NCBI GenBank assembly: GCA_910586315.1
Contig: CAJUIP010000013.1
Span: 1-64,000 of the forward strand
DNA from: an uncultured Lachnospiraceae bacterium
GTDB lineage: Bacteria > Bacillota > Clostridia > Lachnospirales > Lachnospiraceae
Reading direction: 5' to 3'
Length of the DNA: 64,000 nucleotides
Position numbers and translations under genes: made by a program. The notes under the pieces were generated by a model. That model was not told the DNA's origin, ran no database searches, and saw only the letters and a list, made by a program, of their open reading frames with translations. This document shows, in pieces, positions 8,336 through 17,762 of this stretch (the stretch's first letter is position 1; every line of letters starts with the position of its first letter).

Positions 8336-9598
8336 ATGGTTAAATTGTTGATTATTGCAGATGATTTTACCGGTGCATTGGACACCGGAGTTCAGTTTGC
8401 AGTCAGCGGCGCGGCCACACTGGTGGAAACGGAGCGTGACATTGATTACTGCGCCGTGGAGCAGAGCATTGAGGTTCTGGTCATGGATGCGGAGACGCGG
8501 CATCTGGATGCAAAGGAAGCTTACCGGATCGTAGCCAGGGCTGTGGCTGACGCAAGACGTGCGGGAATCCCATACATATATAAAAAAACGGATTCAGCGC
8601 TGCGCGGTAATATCGGCGCAGAGCTGAAAGCTCTGTATGATATATCGGAAGAAAAGCGGGTTCATTTTATTCCGGCTCTTCCAAAAATGAACCGAATCAC
8701 GAAAAATGGAATTCACTACATTGAAGGGGTTCCGGTCGGGGAAAGTATTTTTGGCAGGGATCCCTTTGAGCCCGTTTTGGCTTCTTCCGTCAAAGAAATT
8801 ATCGGAAGGCAATCCGAAGCTCCTGTCTGCCTGATGAAAAGCAGCGATACGGGAGGAAATGATAACAGAGGCATATTGGTGTATGACACGGAAACCGACG
8901 CGGAAATGACAGAAATAGCAAAAAGGCTTTTTGCACAGAATGAACTGGGGTATTGCGCCGGATGCGCTGGCTTTGCATCGGTCCTGCCGGAGCTCTTAGG
9001 CCTTAAGGGAATGCCTGGCAGTCTTCCAAAATTATCTCCAAAGCTTTTTGTGGCCTGCGGAAGTATGAATCCCATTACGGTATCCCAGCTTGACCATGCG
9101 GAGAGAAGCGGTGTGCCGAGAATCCGGTTGAATGTCGAACAGAAGCTCTCCAAAGATTGGCCGGAGAGCGGGGAGGCGGATTCCTGCGCCAGGAACTGGA
9201 AACGGCTCTGTATGAACAGGGGTGTCTGCATTCTGGATTCCAATGATGAGGAAGGGGATGACAGGACAAGCCGGTATATGAAAGAGAAGGGAATTAATCT
9301 CGAACAGGCCAGAAAAAGCATTGCTTCCAACATCGGAAGTATGGTAAAGCGGCTTTTGGATGACGGACTGGAGGCGACGTTACTGATTACAGGGGGCGAT
9401 ACGCTGAAAGGCTTTCTGGAAAAGGTTGGTATTTCCAGGCTGCAGCCTGTCTGTGAGGTGACACCGGGAACGGTTATCAGTGAATTCCGATATCAGGACA
9501 GAATTTACCATGTGATTTCAAAATCCGGCGGATTTGGGAAGGAAAGTTTGATCGGAGACCTTCTGAAACGGATGACGCAGGAGAAAGAAACGATATAA
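8336..9598 (+). CDS. Four-carbon acid sugar kinase family protein (DUF1537)
   Basis: A 420-residue kinase of the two-domain DUF1537 family (DtnK/OtnK/DenK group), which phosphorylates tetronates such as threonate or 3-oxo-tetronate at O4 using ATP. The N-terminal sugar-acid domain begins with the signature IADDFTGALDTG (residues 7-18) and includes the YKKTDSALRGNIG loop. The C-terminal nucleotide domain has TGGDTLKGFLEKVG and the terminal KSGGFG. The ATG at 8336 follows AGGAAAG; an in-frame GTG at 8327 is possible but sits on the ribosome-binding site. First gene of the operon. Pairing with a PdxA-family enzyme three genes on supports a threonate/erythronate-type pathway; the exact substrate cannot be read from sequence. 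Confidence 0.92.
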   Translation: MVKLLIIADDFTGALDTGVQFAVSGAATLVETERDIDYCAVEQSIEVLVMDAETRHLDAKEAYRIVARAVADARRAGIPYIYKKTDSALRGNIGAELKALYDISEEKRVHFIPALPKMNRITKNGIHYIEGVPVGESIFGRDPFEPVLASSVKEIIGRQSEAPVCLMKSSDTGGNDNRGILVYDTETDAEMTEIAKRLFAQNELGYCAGCAGFASVLPELLGLKGMPGSLPKLSPKLFVACGSMNPITVSQLDHAERSGVPRIRLNVEQKLSKDWPESGEADSCARNWKRLCMNRGVCILDSNDEEGDDRTSRYMKEKGINLEQARKSIASNIGSMVKRLLDDGLEATLLITGGDTLKGFLEKVGISRLQPVCEVTPGTVISEFRYQDRIYHVISKSGGFGKESLIGDLLKRMTQEKETI

Positions 9599-9616
9599 AG
9601 AGAAGGAGGAAAATGG

Positions 9617-10777
9617 ATGTTAAAGCAGTATGGTTTGAAACTGCCCCATGCCGTGTACGGTGGTGAGAATGCCATTGATCATATCACCAGTATCATAAAA
9701 GAGCATGGGTATCAGCATGTGGCAATGTTTACAGATAAGAGTATCCAGGGGCTGGGTTTGTTTGATATTCCAAGAAAGGCGGTTGAGGCGGCAGGTGTCT
9801 CTTATGATGTTTTCAATGAATTGCCGCCCGAGCCTGCATACATGCAGGTGCAGAGCGTTATTGACCAGTTCAAAAGCTGTAACGCTGATTTTATTATTGC
9901 CTGCGGAGGCGGTTCCGTTATGGATGCTGCAAAGCTTGCCAGCATTCTGATTACGGATGAATACGGAGTAAAGGAGCTTTTAGACAGGCCGGGCATGGCG
10001 AAAAAATGTGTTCCGGTTCTTCTGATCCCTACCACGGCAGGAACAGGAGCCGAGGTAACTCCGAACGCCATTGTCGCTGTGCCGGAGAAGGAACTGAAAG
10101 TTGGAATTGTGAATGACGGCATGATTGCCGATTATGTGATTCTGGATGCCAGAATGATCAAAAATCTTCCGAGAAGCATCGCGGCAGCTACAGGCGTGGA
10201 TGCCCTGGCACATGCCATTGAGTGCTATACAAGCAACAAAGCGAATCCCTTCAGCGATACGTTTGCTCTGGAAGCACTGGATTTGATCCTGGAAAATATT
10301 GAAGAGGCATGCGATAATCCGGAGGCGCTGGAGGCAAAAAATAAGATGCAGATTGCGGCCTTTTACGCAGGGATTGCCATCACAGCATCCGGAACCACAG
10401 CGGTACATGCATTAAGCTATCCTCTGGGCGGGAAATACCACATTGCCCATGGAGTTTCCAATGCGATTCTTCTGGCGCCGGTGATGCGGTTTAACGAGCC
10501 GGCCTGCAGAGATAAATTTGCAGAGGCCTATGACAGGTGCTGCCATGAAACAAAACGGTGTGCTGCGACGGAAGAAAAGAGCGCATGGCTCATAAAAAGG
10601 CTGGAGGAAATTGTAAAGCATTTAGATATCCCTGCAAGCTTAAAGGAATTTCATGTTCCGGAAGAGGACTTGGAAGGGCTGGTGGAGGCAGGAATGCAGG
10701 TGACCAGGCTTCTTGTCAACAATATGCGGGAGGTAACCCCGGAAGATGCGAGAAGGATTTATGAGGAGATCATGTGA
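9617..10777 (+). CDS. Iron-containing (group III) alcohol dehydrogenase
   Basis: A 386-residue NAD(P)-dependent Fe-type dehydrogenase. The cofactor loop is CGGGS (96-100). Metal ligands fit D195 and H199 (in DALAHAIE), H264 (AVHAL) and H278 (IAHGVSNA). PTTAGTGAEVTP (138-149) is the family signature. A clear AAGGAGG lies 5-10 nt upstream of ATG 9617. It follows the kinase by 18 nt. In this operon it could oxidise a hydroxyl of the sugar acid or reduce the aldehyde released by the aldolase gene that follows; the sequence does not decide. Confidence 0.93.
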   Translation: MLKQYGLKLPHAVYGGENAIDHITSIIKEHGYQHVAMFTDKSIQGLGLFDIPRKAVEAAGVSYDVFNELPPEPAYMQVQSVIDQFKSCNADFIIACGGGSVMDAAKLASILITDEYGVKELLDRPGMAKKCVPVLLIPTTAGTGAEVTPNAIVAVPEKELKVGIVNDGMIADYVILDARMIKNLPRSIAAATGVDALAHAIECYTSNKANPFSDTFALEALDLILENIEEACDNPEALEAKNKMQIAAFYAGIAITASGTTAVHALSYPLGGKYHIAHGVSNAILLAPVMRFNEPACRDKFAEAYDRCCHETKRCAATEEKSAWLIKRLEEIVKHLDIPASLKEFHVPEEDLEGLVEAGMQVTRLLVNNMREVTPEDARRIYEEIM

Positions 10778-10791
10778 GAAAGGAGCATTTT

Positions 10792-11697
10792 ATGAAAAGG
10801 ATAGAAATCAGGGGAATTATCCCGCCGATCATTACCCCGATGAATGGGGATGAATCCGTCAATGTAGCAGAGCTGAGAAATCAGGTAAACCGTATGATTG
10901 AGGGCGGTGTTCACGGATTGTTCCCCTTTGGGACGAACGGAGAGGGATATATTTTGAACGGAAAAGAAAAGCAGCTTGTCCTTGAAACGGTGATTGAGGA
11001 GGCTAACGGGCGTGTTCCGATCTATGCGGGTACGGGCTGCATTTCCACAAAAGAAACCATTGAGCAGTGCAAAATGGCCGAGACGGCAGGCGCCGATATC
11101 CTGAGCATCATCACACCAAGCTTTGCGGCAGCCAGCCAGAATGAGCTTTATGAACATTACAAGGCGATCGCAGCTTCTGTGGACATGCCGATTGTACTCT
11201 ATAATATACCGGCAAGAACCGGAAATGCACTGGCTCCGGCAACGGTTGGAAAGCTTGCAGAGATCGAGAATATTGTGGGCGCAAAGGATTCCTCCGGAAA
11301 TTTTACAAATATTTTAAGCTACCTTGAGGCAGGAAAAAAGGCAGATCCGGATTTTGCCATGTTGTCCGGAAATGACCAGCTGATTGTCTGGACACTGCTT
11401 GCGGGCGGCGCAGGCGGAATTGCCGGATGTGCGAATGTGTACCCCCACACAATGGCGTCGATTTATGACTTGTTTATGGAAGGTAACATCGAAGAGGCGA
11501 AAAAGGCCAACGCCAGTATTGCATCCTTCCGGGCATGCTTCAAGTATGGAAATCCCAACACCATTGTAAAAACAGCCGTGGCACTTTTAGGATATCCGGT
11601 GGGAAAATGCCGGGCCCCGTTTCATCAGGTTCCGGAAGAAGGAATTGAGGCGCTTAAGAAGGTGCTTAAAGAAAATGCTGACAGGGGAATGTGCTGA
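10792..11697 (+). CDS. DapA-family (dihydrodipicolinate synthase / 2-keto-acid aldolase) lyase
   Basis: A 301-residue TIM-barrel class I aldolase of the DapA/NanA/KDG-aldolase superfamily. The Schiff-base lysine is K165 (VGAKDSSGN), the catalytic tyrosine Y137 (VLYNIPARTG), and the carboxylate-binding loop GTNGEG (47-52). Family members make or cleave pyruvate adducts. Its place in a sugar-acid operon, away from any lysine genes, favours a catabolic aldolase or dehydratase. ATG 10792 follows AGAAAGGAG; the GTG at 10774 overlaps the upstream stop and lacks a site. The gene is 14 nt after the dehydrogenase. Confidence 0.92.
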   Translation: MKRIEIRGIIPPIITPMNGDESVNVAELRNQVNRMIEGGVHGLFPFGTNGEGYILNGKEKQLVLETVIEEANGRVPIYAGTGCISTKETIEQCKMAETAGADILSIITPSFAAASQNELYEHYKAIAASVDMPIVLYNIPARTGNALAPATVGKLAEIENIVGAKDSSGNFTNILSYLEAGKKADPDFAMLSGNDQLIVWTLLAGGAGGIAGCANVYPHTMASIYDLFMEGNIEEAKKANASIASFRACFKYGNPNTIVKTAVALLGYPVGKCRAPFHQVPEEGIEALKKVLKENADRGMC

Positions 11698-11713
11698 TGG
11701 GGAGGAAAATGAG

Positions 11714-12796
11714 ATGAACAAACCGATTGTGGGAATTTCCATGGGGGATCCGTTTGGAAACGGACCGGAAATTACTGTGAAGGTTCTGGCAGATGCCGAT
11801 GTTTACGAGAGGTGTAACCCTCTGGTTGTAGGAGATCTGTCATGCATGGAATATGCGGTGAGGGCAGCAAAGAAGGTTTCCGGCATCGATTTAAAACTTC
11901 ACAGGGTAGAGAACGTATCGGATGCGAAGTTTGAATTTGGATACATCGATGTATATGACCTTGGGATCGTAAAAAAAGAGGATATTCCGGGGGATCCCGA
12001 ACATCCGGCTCCGTTTGGACTTGGGGCCACGAAGCTTGGCGGTGAGGCCGGATTTCAATATGTGAAGAAAGTAATCGAGCTGGCGATGGCAGGCGAGGTG
12101 GATGCCACAGTCACCAACGCATTCAGCAAGGAGGCCATCAACATGGCAGGACATCACTACAGCGGGCACACAGAGGTGTATGCAGATTACACAAAGACAA
12201 AAAAATACTGTATGATGCTGGCCCATGAGGACCTGCGCGTGGCCCACGTTTCTACCCATGTTTCCCTGAAAACCGCATGCGACAGAGTGAAAAAGGAACG
12301 TGTTTTGGATGTGATCCGTATGGCGAATGAGGCCTGCAGATCCCAGGGCATCCGGCAGCCGAAGATTGCAGTTGCGGGACTTAATCCTCATTGCGGTGAG
12401 AACGGGATGTTCGGAACGGAAGAAATTGAGGAGATCCAGCCGGCGATCGATGCAGCCCTGGCAGAGGGAATCCTGATTCCCGATGGAAAGCCCACGCCGC
12501 CGGATACGGTATTTTCGAAAGCGGCAGGCGGATGGTATGACATTGTTGTAGTCATGTATCACGACCAGGGACATATTCCGCTTAAAGTGAAAGGATTTGT
12601 CTATAATAAAGAAGAAGGACATTGGGATGCAGTGGCAGGAATCAATGTGACTCTGGGGCTTCCCATCATTCGTGCATCTGTAGACCATGGTACCGGTTAT
12701 GGACATGCCGGCGACGGACATGCAAATGAATTAAGCCTTGCGAATGCCGTTGATTTTGCAATTACATCAGCGCGGTACCGGAAGGGGAACCAGTAA
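11714..12796 (+). CDS. pdxA: PdxA-family 4-phospho-hydroxyacid dehydrogenase (PdxA2-like)
   Basis: A 360-residue NAD-dependent metal enzyme of the PdxA family. Metal histidines fit H182 (STHVSL), H226 (GLNPHCGE) and H283 (MYHDQG); SGHTE (150-154) binds the phosphate end. In vitamin B6 synthesis PdxA oxidises 4-phosphohydroxy-threonine. The PdxA2 subgroup found beside DUF1537 kinases oxidises and decarboxylates 4-phospho-threonate or -erythronate to dihydroxyacetone phosphate (Zhang et al. 2016 pathway, known). Context favours the catabolic role here. The start ATG 11714 follows GGAGGAAA; the longer frame from 11645 overlaps the upstream gene. Confidence 0.9.
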   Translation: MNKPIVGISMGDPFGNGPEITVKVLADADVYERCNPLVVGDLSCMEYAVRAAKKVSGIDLKLHRVENVSDAKFEFGYIDVYDLGIVKKEDIPGDPEHPAPFGLGATKLGGEAGFQYVKKVIELAMAGEVDATVTNAFSKEAINMAGHHYSGHTEVYADYTKTKKYCMMLAHEDLRVAHVSTHVSLKTACDRVKKERVLDVIRMANEACRSQGIRQPKIAVAGLNPHCGENGMFGTEEIEEIQPAIDAALAEGILIPDGKPTPPDTVFSKAAGGWYDIVVVMYHDQGHIPLKVKGFVYNKEEGHWDAVAGINVTLGLPIIRASVDHGTGYGHAGDGHANELSLANAVDFAITSARYRKGNQ

Positions 12797-12815
12797 GAAC
12801 AGGAGTACATGTATC

Positions 12816-13802
12816 ATGAAATTTGTGATGACACAGGCAATCTGTCCGGAAGGGATGGAAAGGCTGAAAAAAGAGACGGATGGAAACGTAGAAATATATG
12901 TGGCAGATCATCAGGATCCGAATTATTATCTGGATGAGATGAAGGAAGCGGATGCCCTGATTGTCCGTATTGCCAAATGTGACAGTCATGTCATGGAAAA
13001 CAGCCCGAACCTGAAGGTGCTCGGAAGGACAGGCGTTGGATATGACAGCGTAGACGTGAAGAAGGCAACAGAGCTTGGAATTCCGGTAGTGATTACGCCA
13101 GGAGCTAACAATCGCAGTGTGGCGGAGCATGCAGTTGCCATGATGTTTGCACTGGCGAAGAACCTGTATGAGGGCCAGACAGAGATGGCAAAAGGCAACT
13201 GGGAAATCCGGGGCGCGAAAAAAGCCTTTGAGCTGGAAGGTAAAACGGTCGGTGTGATCGGTCTGGGAGCAATCGGACGGGAGACTGCTAAAATATGTCA
13301 GGGAATTGGAATGAAGATTGCCGGCTGTGATCCTTTTATGGAGCGGGAAGATGTTGAGGCCCTTGGCATTTCCTATTATGAAGATTATCGGGAACTGATT
13401 CAGAATGTGGATATTGTTACCGTACATGTGCCGCTGACAGAAGAGACAAAAGACATGATCGGGGCGGAGGAACTGGCCTCTATGAAGGAAACCGCCCTTG
13501 TGATTAATTGCAGCCGCGGAGGAATTGTCAACGAGGAGGCTCTGTGCCAGGCGCTTAGAGACGGGGAAATCGCGGGGGCAGGTACGGATGTCTTCTGTAA
13601 GGAACCGCCAAAGCCGGATGATCCGCTGCTTCACACACCGAATTTGATTGTCAGTCCGCACGCGGCGGCGCAGACAAGGGAAGCCGTTATCAAGATGGCA
13701 GCTATGTGTGTGGATGGGTGTCTGGCTGTCTGCAGAGGAGAAAAATGGCCGTATGTGGCGGATAAAGCAGTTTATGATCACCCGAAGTGGGCGGATAAAT
13801 AA
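12816..13802 (+). CDS. D-isomer specific 2-hydroxyacid dehydrogenase
   Basis: A 328-residue NAD-dependent dehydrogenase of the phosphoglycerate/formate dehydrogenase family. The nucleotide loop is GLGAIG (149-154). The catalytic triad fits R234 (NCSRGG), E263 (CKEPP) and H282 (SPHAAAQT). It lacks the ACT domain of biosynthetic SerA, so a catabolic hydroxyacid oxidation or keto-acid reduction is more likely. ATG 12816 has AGGAGT upstream; an upstream in-frame start at 12738 would overlap pdxA. 19 nt after pdxA, same operon. Confidence 0.92.
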   Translation: MKFVMTQAICPEGMERLKKETDGNVEIYVADHQDPNYYLDEMKEADALIVRIAKCDSHVMENSPNLKVLGRTGVGYDSVDVKKATELGIPVVITPGANNRSVAEHAVAMMFALAKNLYEGQTEMAKGNWEIRGAKKAFELEGKTVGVIGLGAIGRETAKICQGIGMKIAGCDPFMEREDVEALGISYYEDYRELIQNVDIVTVHVPLTEETKDMIGAEELASMKETALVINCSRGGIVNEEALCQALRDGEIAGAGTDVFCKEPPKPDDPLLHTPNLIVSPHAAAQTREAVIKMAAMCVDGCLAVCRGEKWPYVADKAVYDHPKWADK

Positions 13803-13839
13803 GAATCTGAAAACAAATAAAATTGGGAGGAATGAATCC

Positions 13840-14904
13840 ATGAGAAGAACAAAGAAATTTACAGCATTGGTAATGGCAGCAGCAATGGCGCTTACTCTGG
13901 CTGGATGTTCTGACTCCGGCACGGCATCTACAACAGCGGCAAATACAGAAAAGGCAGCTTCGGCAGAGACAACCGCGGCAGGGACGGCAGCAGCAGAGAC
14001 AACCGCGGCAGCGGCAATGTGGCCGGAAAAGGATGTGACAGTGATTGTTCCGGCATCCGCGGGCGGCGGTACGGACATTTTTGCAAGAGCAGTAACCGAT
14101 TATCTTCAGAGAAGCACAGGGAAGACATTTACTGTTGTCAATGTGGATGCGGGCAGCGGCATGGTTGGTTTTGAACAGTGCCGGAATGCGAAACCTGACG
14201 GCAGCACGATTATGTTCTGGCATACAGGCTTCTATGTGACAAATGCATCAGGACAGTATGAGCATAATCCGAATACCGCATTCAGTCCGCTTGTTATGTT
14301 CCGCGGTGAGGGTGACGATGCGAAGCAGGTATTTGTCGTGAAGGGGGACAGCCCGATTAACAATATGAATGATCTCATCGAAGCGGCAAAGGCAGCGCCC
14401 GGCACGATTACCTATGGCTGCTCTGTGGGCGGTTCCGCGCAGCTGGTTGCAGAAATGATTATGCAGGCTGGCGATGTGGATATCCGTCTTGTAGATGCGG
14501 CATCCCAGACGGATAAGATTACTGGTGTGGCAGGCGGAAATATCACGGTCAGCGCGATTACATACGGCGGCGCTGTGCAGTACGTGGAATCCGGAGATTT
14601 AAAGATCATTGGCGTTGTTGACAAGGAAGGGACGGACGAATACCAGAGCGCCAGTGAGCAGGGACTTGAGAACTGCTACTGGACCCAGGAGCTTTGCGTG
14701 TTTGGCCCTGCCGGTTTGGATGAAGATCTTTGCAAGGCAATCAATGAGGTATTTGCAGGCATGAATGACGATGAAACGCTGATCAATACCTTGACCACCA
14801 GTAAGATGCTTAAGAAGGCGCTGGATTATGACGCTTCCATGTCTGTGTTTGCAGATTATGAGAAAACGGTTGGTGAGGCAGCATCCAAGGTAGATTGGAA
14901 TTAA
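13840..14904 (+). CDS. tctC: Tripartite tricarboxylate transporter substrate-binding lipoprotein (TctC family)
   Basis: A 354-residue extracytoplasmic solute receptor of the Bug/TctC family. It has an N-terminal signal peptide ending in the lipobox LAGC (C23), an Ala/Thr-rich linker, then the binding domain beginning MWPEKDVTVIVPASAGGGTD, whose GGGTD loop is the family's ligand-carboxylate site. As a lipoprotein it should be tethered to the outer face of the membrane, as expected in a Gram-positive. A GGGAGG site precedes ATG 13840. With the next two genes it forms a complete TTT carboxylate importer, which fits uptake of a sugar acid. Confidence 0.94.
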   Translation: MRRTKKFTALVMAAAMALTLAGCSDSGTASTTAANTEKAASAETTAAGTAAAETTAAAAMWPEKDVTVIVPASAGGGTDIFARAVTDYLQRSTGKTFTVVNVDAGSGMVGFEQCRNAKPDGSTIMFWHTGFYVTNASGQYEHNPNTAFSPLVMFRGEGDDAKQVFVVKGDSPINNMNDLIEAAKAAPGTITYGCSVGGSAQLVAEMIMQAGDVDIRLVDAASQTDKITGVAGGNITVSAITYGGAVQYVESGDLKIIGVVDKEGTDEYQSASEQGLENCYWTQELCVFGPAGLDEDLCKAINEVFAGMNDDETLINTLTTSKMLKKALDYDASMSVFADYEKTVGEAASKVDWN

Positions 14905-14920
14905 AATCAGGAGAGATTCT

Positions 14921-15379
14921 ATGTCTAAGGTGAAAAAAGATTATCTGGTTGGCGGCATATTAACGTTAATGGGAGTGGCTGCGGCTCTTATGTCCATGCA
15001 GGTGAGGGTGAAAACCGGGAGTACCGATCCCGGTTCCCGCCTTTTCCCCATGCTGGCAAGCGTAAGTTTAATTCTCTGCGGCATTGGAGTCCTGGCATCG
15101 GCGGCAAAAAGCCAGGAAAAGACCTTTTTGAGTGGAGAGGGATGGAAAAGAATCGGAATTTCTTTCGGTATCCTGATCCTCTATATTCTGCTCCTTAAAT
15201 ATATTGGATTCCTTATTTCCACACCTGTTTTTCTGTTTGCTGTGACAGGAATGCTGGCAGGTGAGAAGAAGGTGGCTGTGTGGGGAAGAATGGTATATTC
15301 ATTGGTGATTACGGGGTTGACATGGTATACCTTTGTTAAAGTGCTTTCCATGCCTTTGCCAAAAGGTGTAATCTTCTAA
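14921..15379 (+). CDS. tctB: TTT transporter small membrane subunit (TctB family)
   Basis: A 152-residue membrane protein with four predicted hydrophobic segments (about residues 8-26, 41-59, 79-107 and 116-140). TctB proteins are poorly conserved small four-helix subunits placed between TctC and TctA, exactly as here. The segment TDPGSRLFPMLAS before the second helix is typical of the family. AGGAGAG precedes the ATG. 16 nt after tctC. Confidence 0.9.
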   Translation: MSKVKKDYLVGGILTLMGVAAALMSMQVRVKTGSTDPGSRLFPMLASVSLILCGIGVLASAAKSQEKTFLSGEGWKRIGISFGILILYILLLKYIGFLISTPVFLFAVTGMLAGEKKVAVWGRMVYSLVITGLTWYTFVKVLSMPLPKGVIF

Positions 15380-15393
15380 AAGGAGGCAGAATC

Positions 15394-16884
15394 ATGGATA
15401 TTTTTATGACAGTCATTCAAAATCTGTTTAGCCCTGTATGCCTGATTTTTATGATATTAGGCTGTATTATGGGCATTATATTTGGCGCACTTCCGGGGCT
15501 CAGCGGTACGGTCGGCGTTACTTTGCTTCTGCCGATGACTTTTGGCATGAAGCCGGAGCTTGGAATCGCATTGTTAATCAGTATTTGGGTCGGAGGAGTA
15601 TCCGGGGGCTTTATTTCCGCTACGCTGCTTGGCATACCGGGAACTTCTTCCTGCATCGCAACGTGTTTTGATGCATATCCGCTGTGCAGGCAGGGGAAAG
15701 CCAGAAAAGCTCTGATGACAGGCATTATCGCTTCCTTTATCGGTACGTTTCTGAGCTGTATCATAGCGATGATTCTTTGCAAATATGTAGCAAAAATTGC
15801 TATGATGCTGGGGCCCTGGGAATATTTCTCCTTATGCCTCTGTGCAGTTGTTCTTGTGGTATCGCTTTCCAAGGGGAATATTTTTAAAGGCCTGGCCGGA
15901 GCGGCGATCGGACTTTTGCTGGCCTGCGTCGGAGCGGCGCCGGTAGATGCCGTGGAGAGATTTACGTTTGGCAACTATAATCTCTATGGCGGAATTGACA
16001 ATACCGGGGTCATGCTGGGAACCTTTGCAATTTTCCTTGTGGTCATTAACTTTGCGAAGGGGGAAATGAGCCTCCAGGATAAAGAGGCGGGAAGCACGGA
16101 AGGGGAAGGTTTGACTTTAAAGGAATTCAAGGATAATATTGTGAATATGATCCGGTCATTTTTGATTGGACTTTGGATTGGCTTTCTGCCCGGAATGGGT
16201 GCAGGTCTTTCCAACCTGGTTGCTTATGGACAGGCAAAAAGCGCCTCTAAAACACCAGAAAAGTTTGGAACCGGAATCATTGACGGTGTATTTGCCACAG
16301 AGACCTCCAATAATGCTTCGGTAGGCGGTGCATTGATTCCGATGGTTGCTCTGGGAATTCCCGGAGATGCTACGACTGCCGTTCTGCTTGGCGGTCTCAC
16401 GATTCATGGACTGGAGCCAGGCCCTCTTCTGTTCCAGAACACCCCGGTTTATGTGTACGTTATGTTTGGAGCGGCGATTGTGAGTGCAGTGATGGTATTG
16501 ATTATGCAGCTTGGCGGAATCCGGCTGTTCCCGAAGATTTTAAAGATCCCATATCATTATCTGTATCCGGCTATTCTGATGCTCTGCTTTATTGGCGCAT
16601 TTACGGCCTCCAATACAATTTTTGCAATGGGTGTGATGCTGACGATGACGGCAGCCGCCGTGTTCCTTGAATGGGCGGATATTCCGAGAACTCCATTCAT
16701 TCTTGCCTTCATTCTGGGAGGAATGCTGGAAAAATATATGCGCCGCGGTATCAGCTATTCGACCAATGGACTTTGGGCCTTTATCACCAGACCGGTTTCC
16801 TGTATTTTCCTGATGGTTGCGTTTTTAAGCCTGTTCTGGCCGATTCTTTCGGAAAGAATCAAAAAATCGAAGAGGGAGGCATAA
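15394..16884 (+). CDS. tctA: TTT transporter large membrane subunit (TctA family)
   Basis: A 496-residue permease with about ten to twelve hydrophobic segments. It contains the duplicated family signature: GALPGLSGTVGVTLLLPMTF near residue 32 and GFLPGMGAGLSNLVAYGQAK near residue 267. Normal length for TctA. AAGGAGG precedes ATG 15394. It drives cation-coupled carboxylate uptake with TctB and receives ligand from TctC. Confidence 0.95.
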   Translation: MDIFMTVIQNLFSPVCLIFMILGCIMGIIFGALPGLSGTVGVTLLLPMTFGMKPELGIALLISIWVGGVSGGFISATLLGIPGTSSCIATCFDAYPLCRQGKARKALMTGIIASFIGTFLSCIIAMILCKYVAKIAMMLGPWEYFSLCLCAVVLVVSLSKGNIFKGLAGAAIGLLLACVGAAPVDAVERFTFGNYNLYGGIDNTGVMLGTFAIFLVVINFAKGEMSLQDKEAGSTEGEGLTLKEFKDNIVNMIRSFLIGLWIGFLPGMGAGLSNLVAYGQAKSASKTPEKFGTGIIDGVFATETSNNASVGGALIPMVALGIPGDATTAVLLGGLTIHGLEPGPLLFQNTPVYVYVMFGAAIVSAVMVLIMQLGGIRLFPKILKIPYHYLYPAILMLCFIGAFTASNTIFAMGVMLTMTAAAVFLEWADIPRTPFILAFILGGMLEKYMRRGISYSTNGLWAFITRPVSCIFLMVAFLSLFWPILSERIKKSKREA

Positions 16885-16885
16885 A

Positions 16886-17701
16886 ATGGCAGAAGAAAGA
16901 AAAATGCTTTCGGCGAGTATGGACGATATTTGCCGGGAGCCATGGAACTATGCGGTGGAACCCTTCCGCGTGATAGGAAACTTATATTTTGTGGGAAATA
17001 GCTGGGTCAGTGTTTATCTCATTGATACCGGCGACGGACTTTTGATGATTGATACGGCGATGGCTCAAAATGCATACCTGACGATGGAGGGGATTCGGAA
17101 GCTGGGGTTTGACCCGCGTGATATCCGCTGGATCCTGCTGTCACATGCACATTATGACCATTGCGGTGCTGCCGCGATTTTTTCCAATTATTCTGGTGCA
17201 GATGTATATTTGGGAAAAGAGGATATGTTTTTCCTTACCGAACGTCAGGAGCTCATCCACGCAGTTGGCGGCGTTTTCCAGCCTTTTGAGGTGAAAGGGC
17301 ATTACAAAGACAGTCAGCCTATGCAGTTTGGCAGCCTCCTTGTGACCCCTAAGCACTGCCCGGGCCATACGCCGGGAACGTATTCTTTTTTCTTTGATAT
17401 GGAGGAAGATGGGAAAACATATCGGTGCGGCATGCATGGCGGCCTGGGCGTGAACACACTGACAAAAGACTTTTTGCAGGCAAATCATCTTCCGATGTCC
17501 AGTCAGCAGGACTTTTTGGATAATCTGGAGAGGATGAAAAAGGAAAAGGTGGACGTGCCGTTAGGTTCTCACACCAACCATGGCGGAATGCTCCAAAAGG
17601 CAGCCAAAATCGGACAGGGACCGAATCCCTTTATTGACCCTGAGGGGTTTGCCTCTGTTATTGAGAGCCGGTATCAGGATTTCCTTTATTTTTGTAAATA
17701 A
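16886..17701 (+). CDS. Metallo-beta-lactamase-fold hydrolase
   Basis: A 271-residue MBL-fold protein with the full dinuclear motif SHAHYDHCG (H87, H89, D91, H92), CPGHTPGTYSFFF supplying the next ligand, and LGSHTNHGG late. The pattern recalls subclass B3-like MBL hydrolases, but there is no signal peptide, so it acts in the cytoplasm; antibiotic hydrolysis should not be assumed. It starts one base after the tctA stop, so it is translationally coupled, and it is the last gene of the operon. A lactonase or thioesterase-like step on the imported acid is possible (inference). Confidence 0.88.
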   Translation: MAEERKMLSASMDDICREPWNYAVEPFRVIGNLYFVGNSWVSVYLIDTGDGLLMIDTAMAQNAYLTMEGIRKLGFDPRDIRWILLSHAHYDHCGAAAIFSNYSGADVYLGKEDMFFLTERQELIHAVGGVFQPFEVKGHYKDSQPMQFGSLLVTPKHCPGHTPGTYSFFFDMEEDGKTYRCGMHGGLGVNTLTKDFLQANHLPMSSQQDFLDNLERMKKEKVDVPLGSHTNHGGMLQKAAKIGQGPNPFIDPEGFASVIESRYQDFLYFCK

Positions 17702-17762
17702 TCGGGTTCCTGACGGGCAATTTTGCACAAAACAGCAGGTGCAGGTAGCTATCGAAACGAGA

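Noticed and set aside
12762..14078. Long (438-codon) open frame on the - strand across the hydroxyacid dehydrogenase and tctC genes
   Set aside because: It is antisense to two genes with clear families, has no ribosome-binding site, and its product is His/Cys/Ala-rich low complexity typical of a shadow frame.
16886..17701. Beta-lactam resistance enzyme
   Set aside because: The MBL fold is present, but there is no signal peptide and the gene is coupled to a carboxylate transporter, so a metabolic role is more likely.
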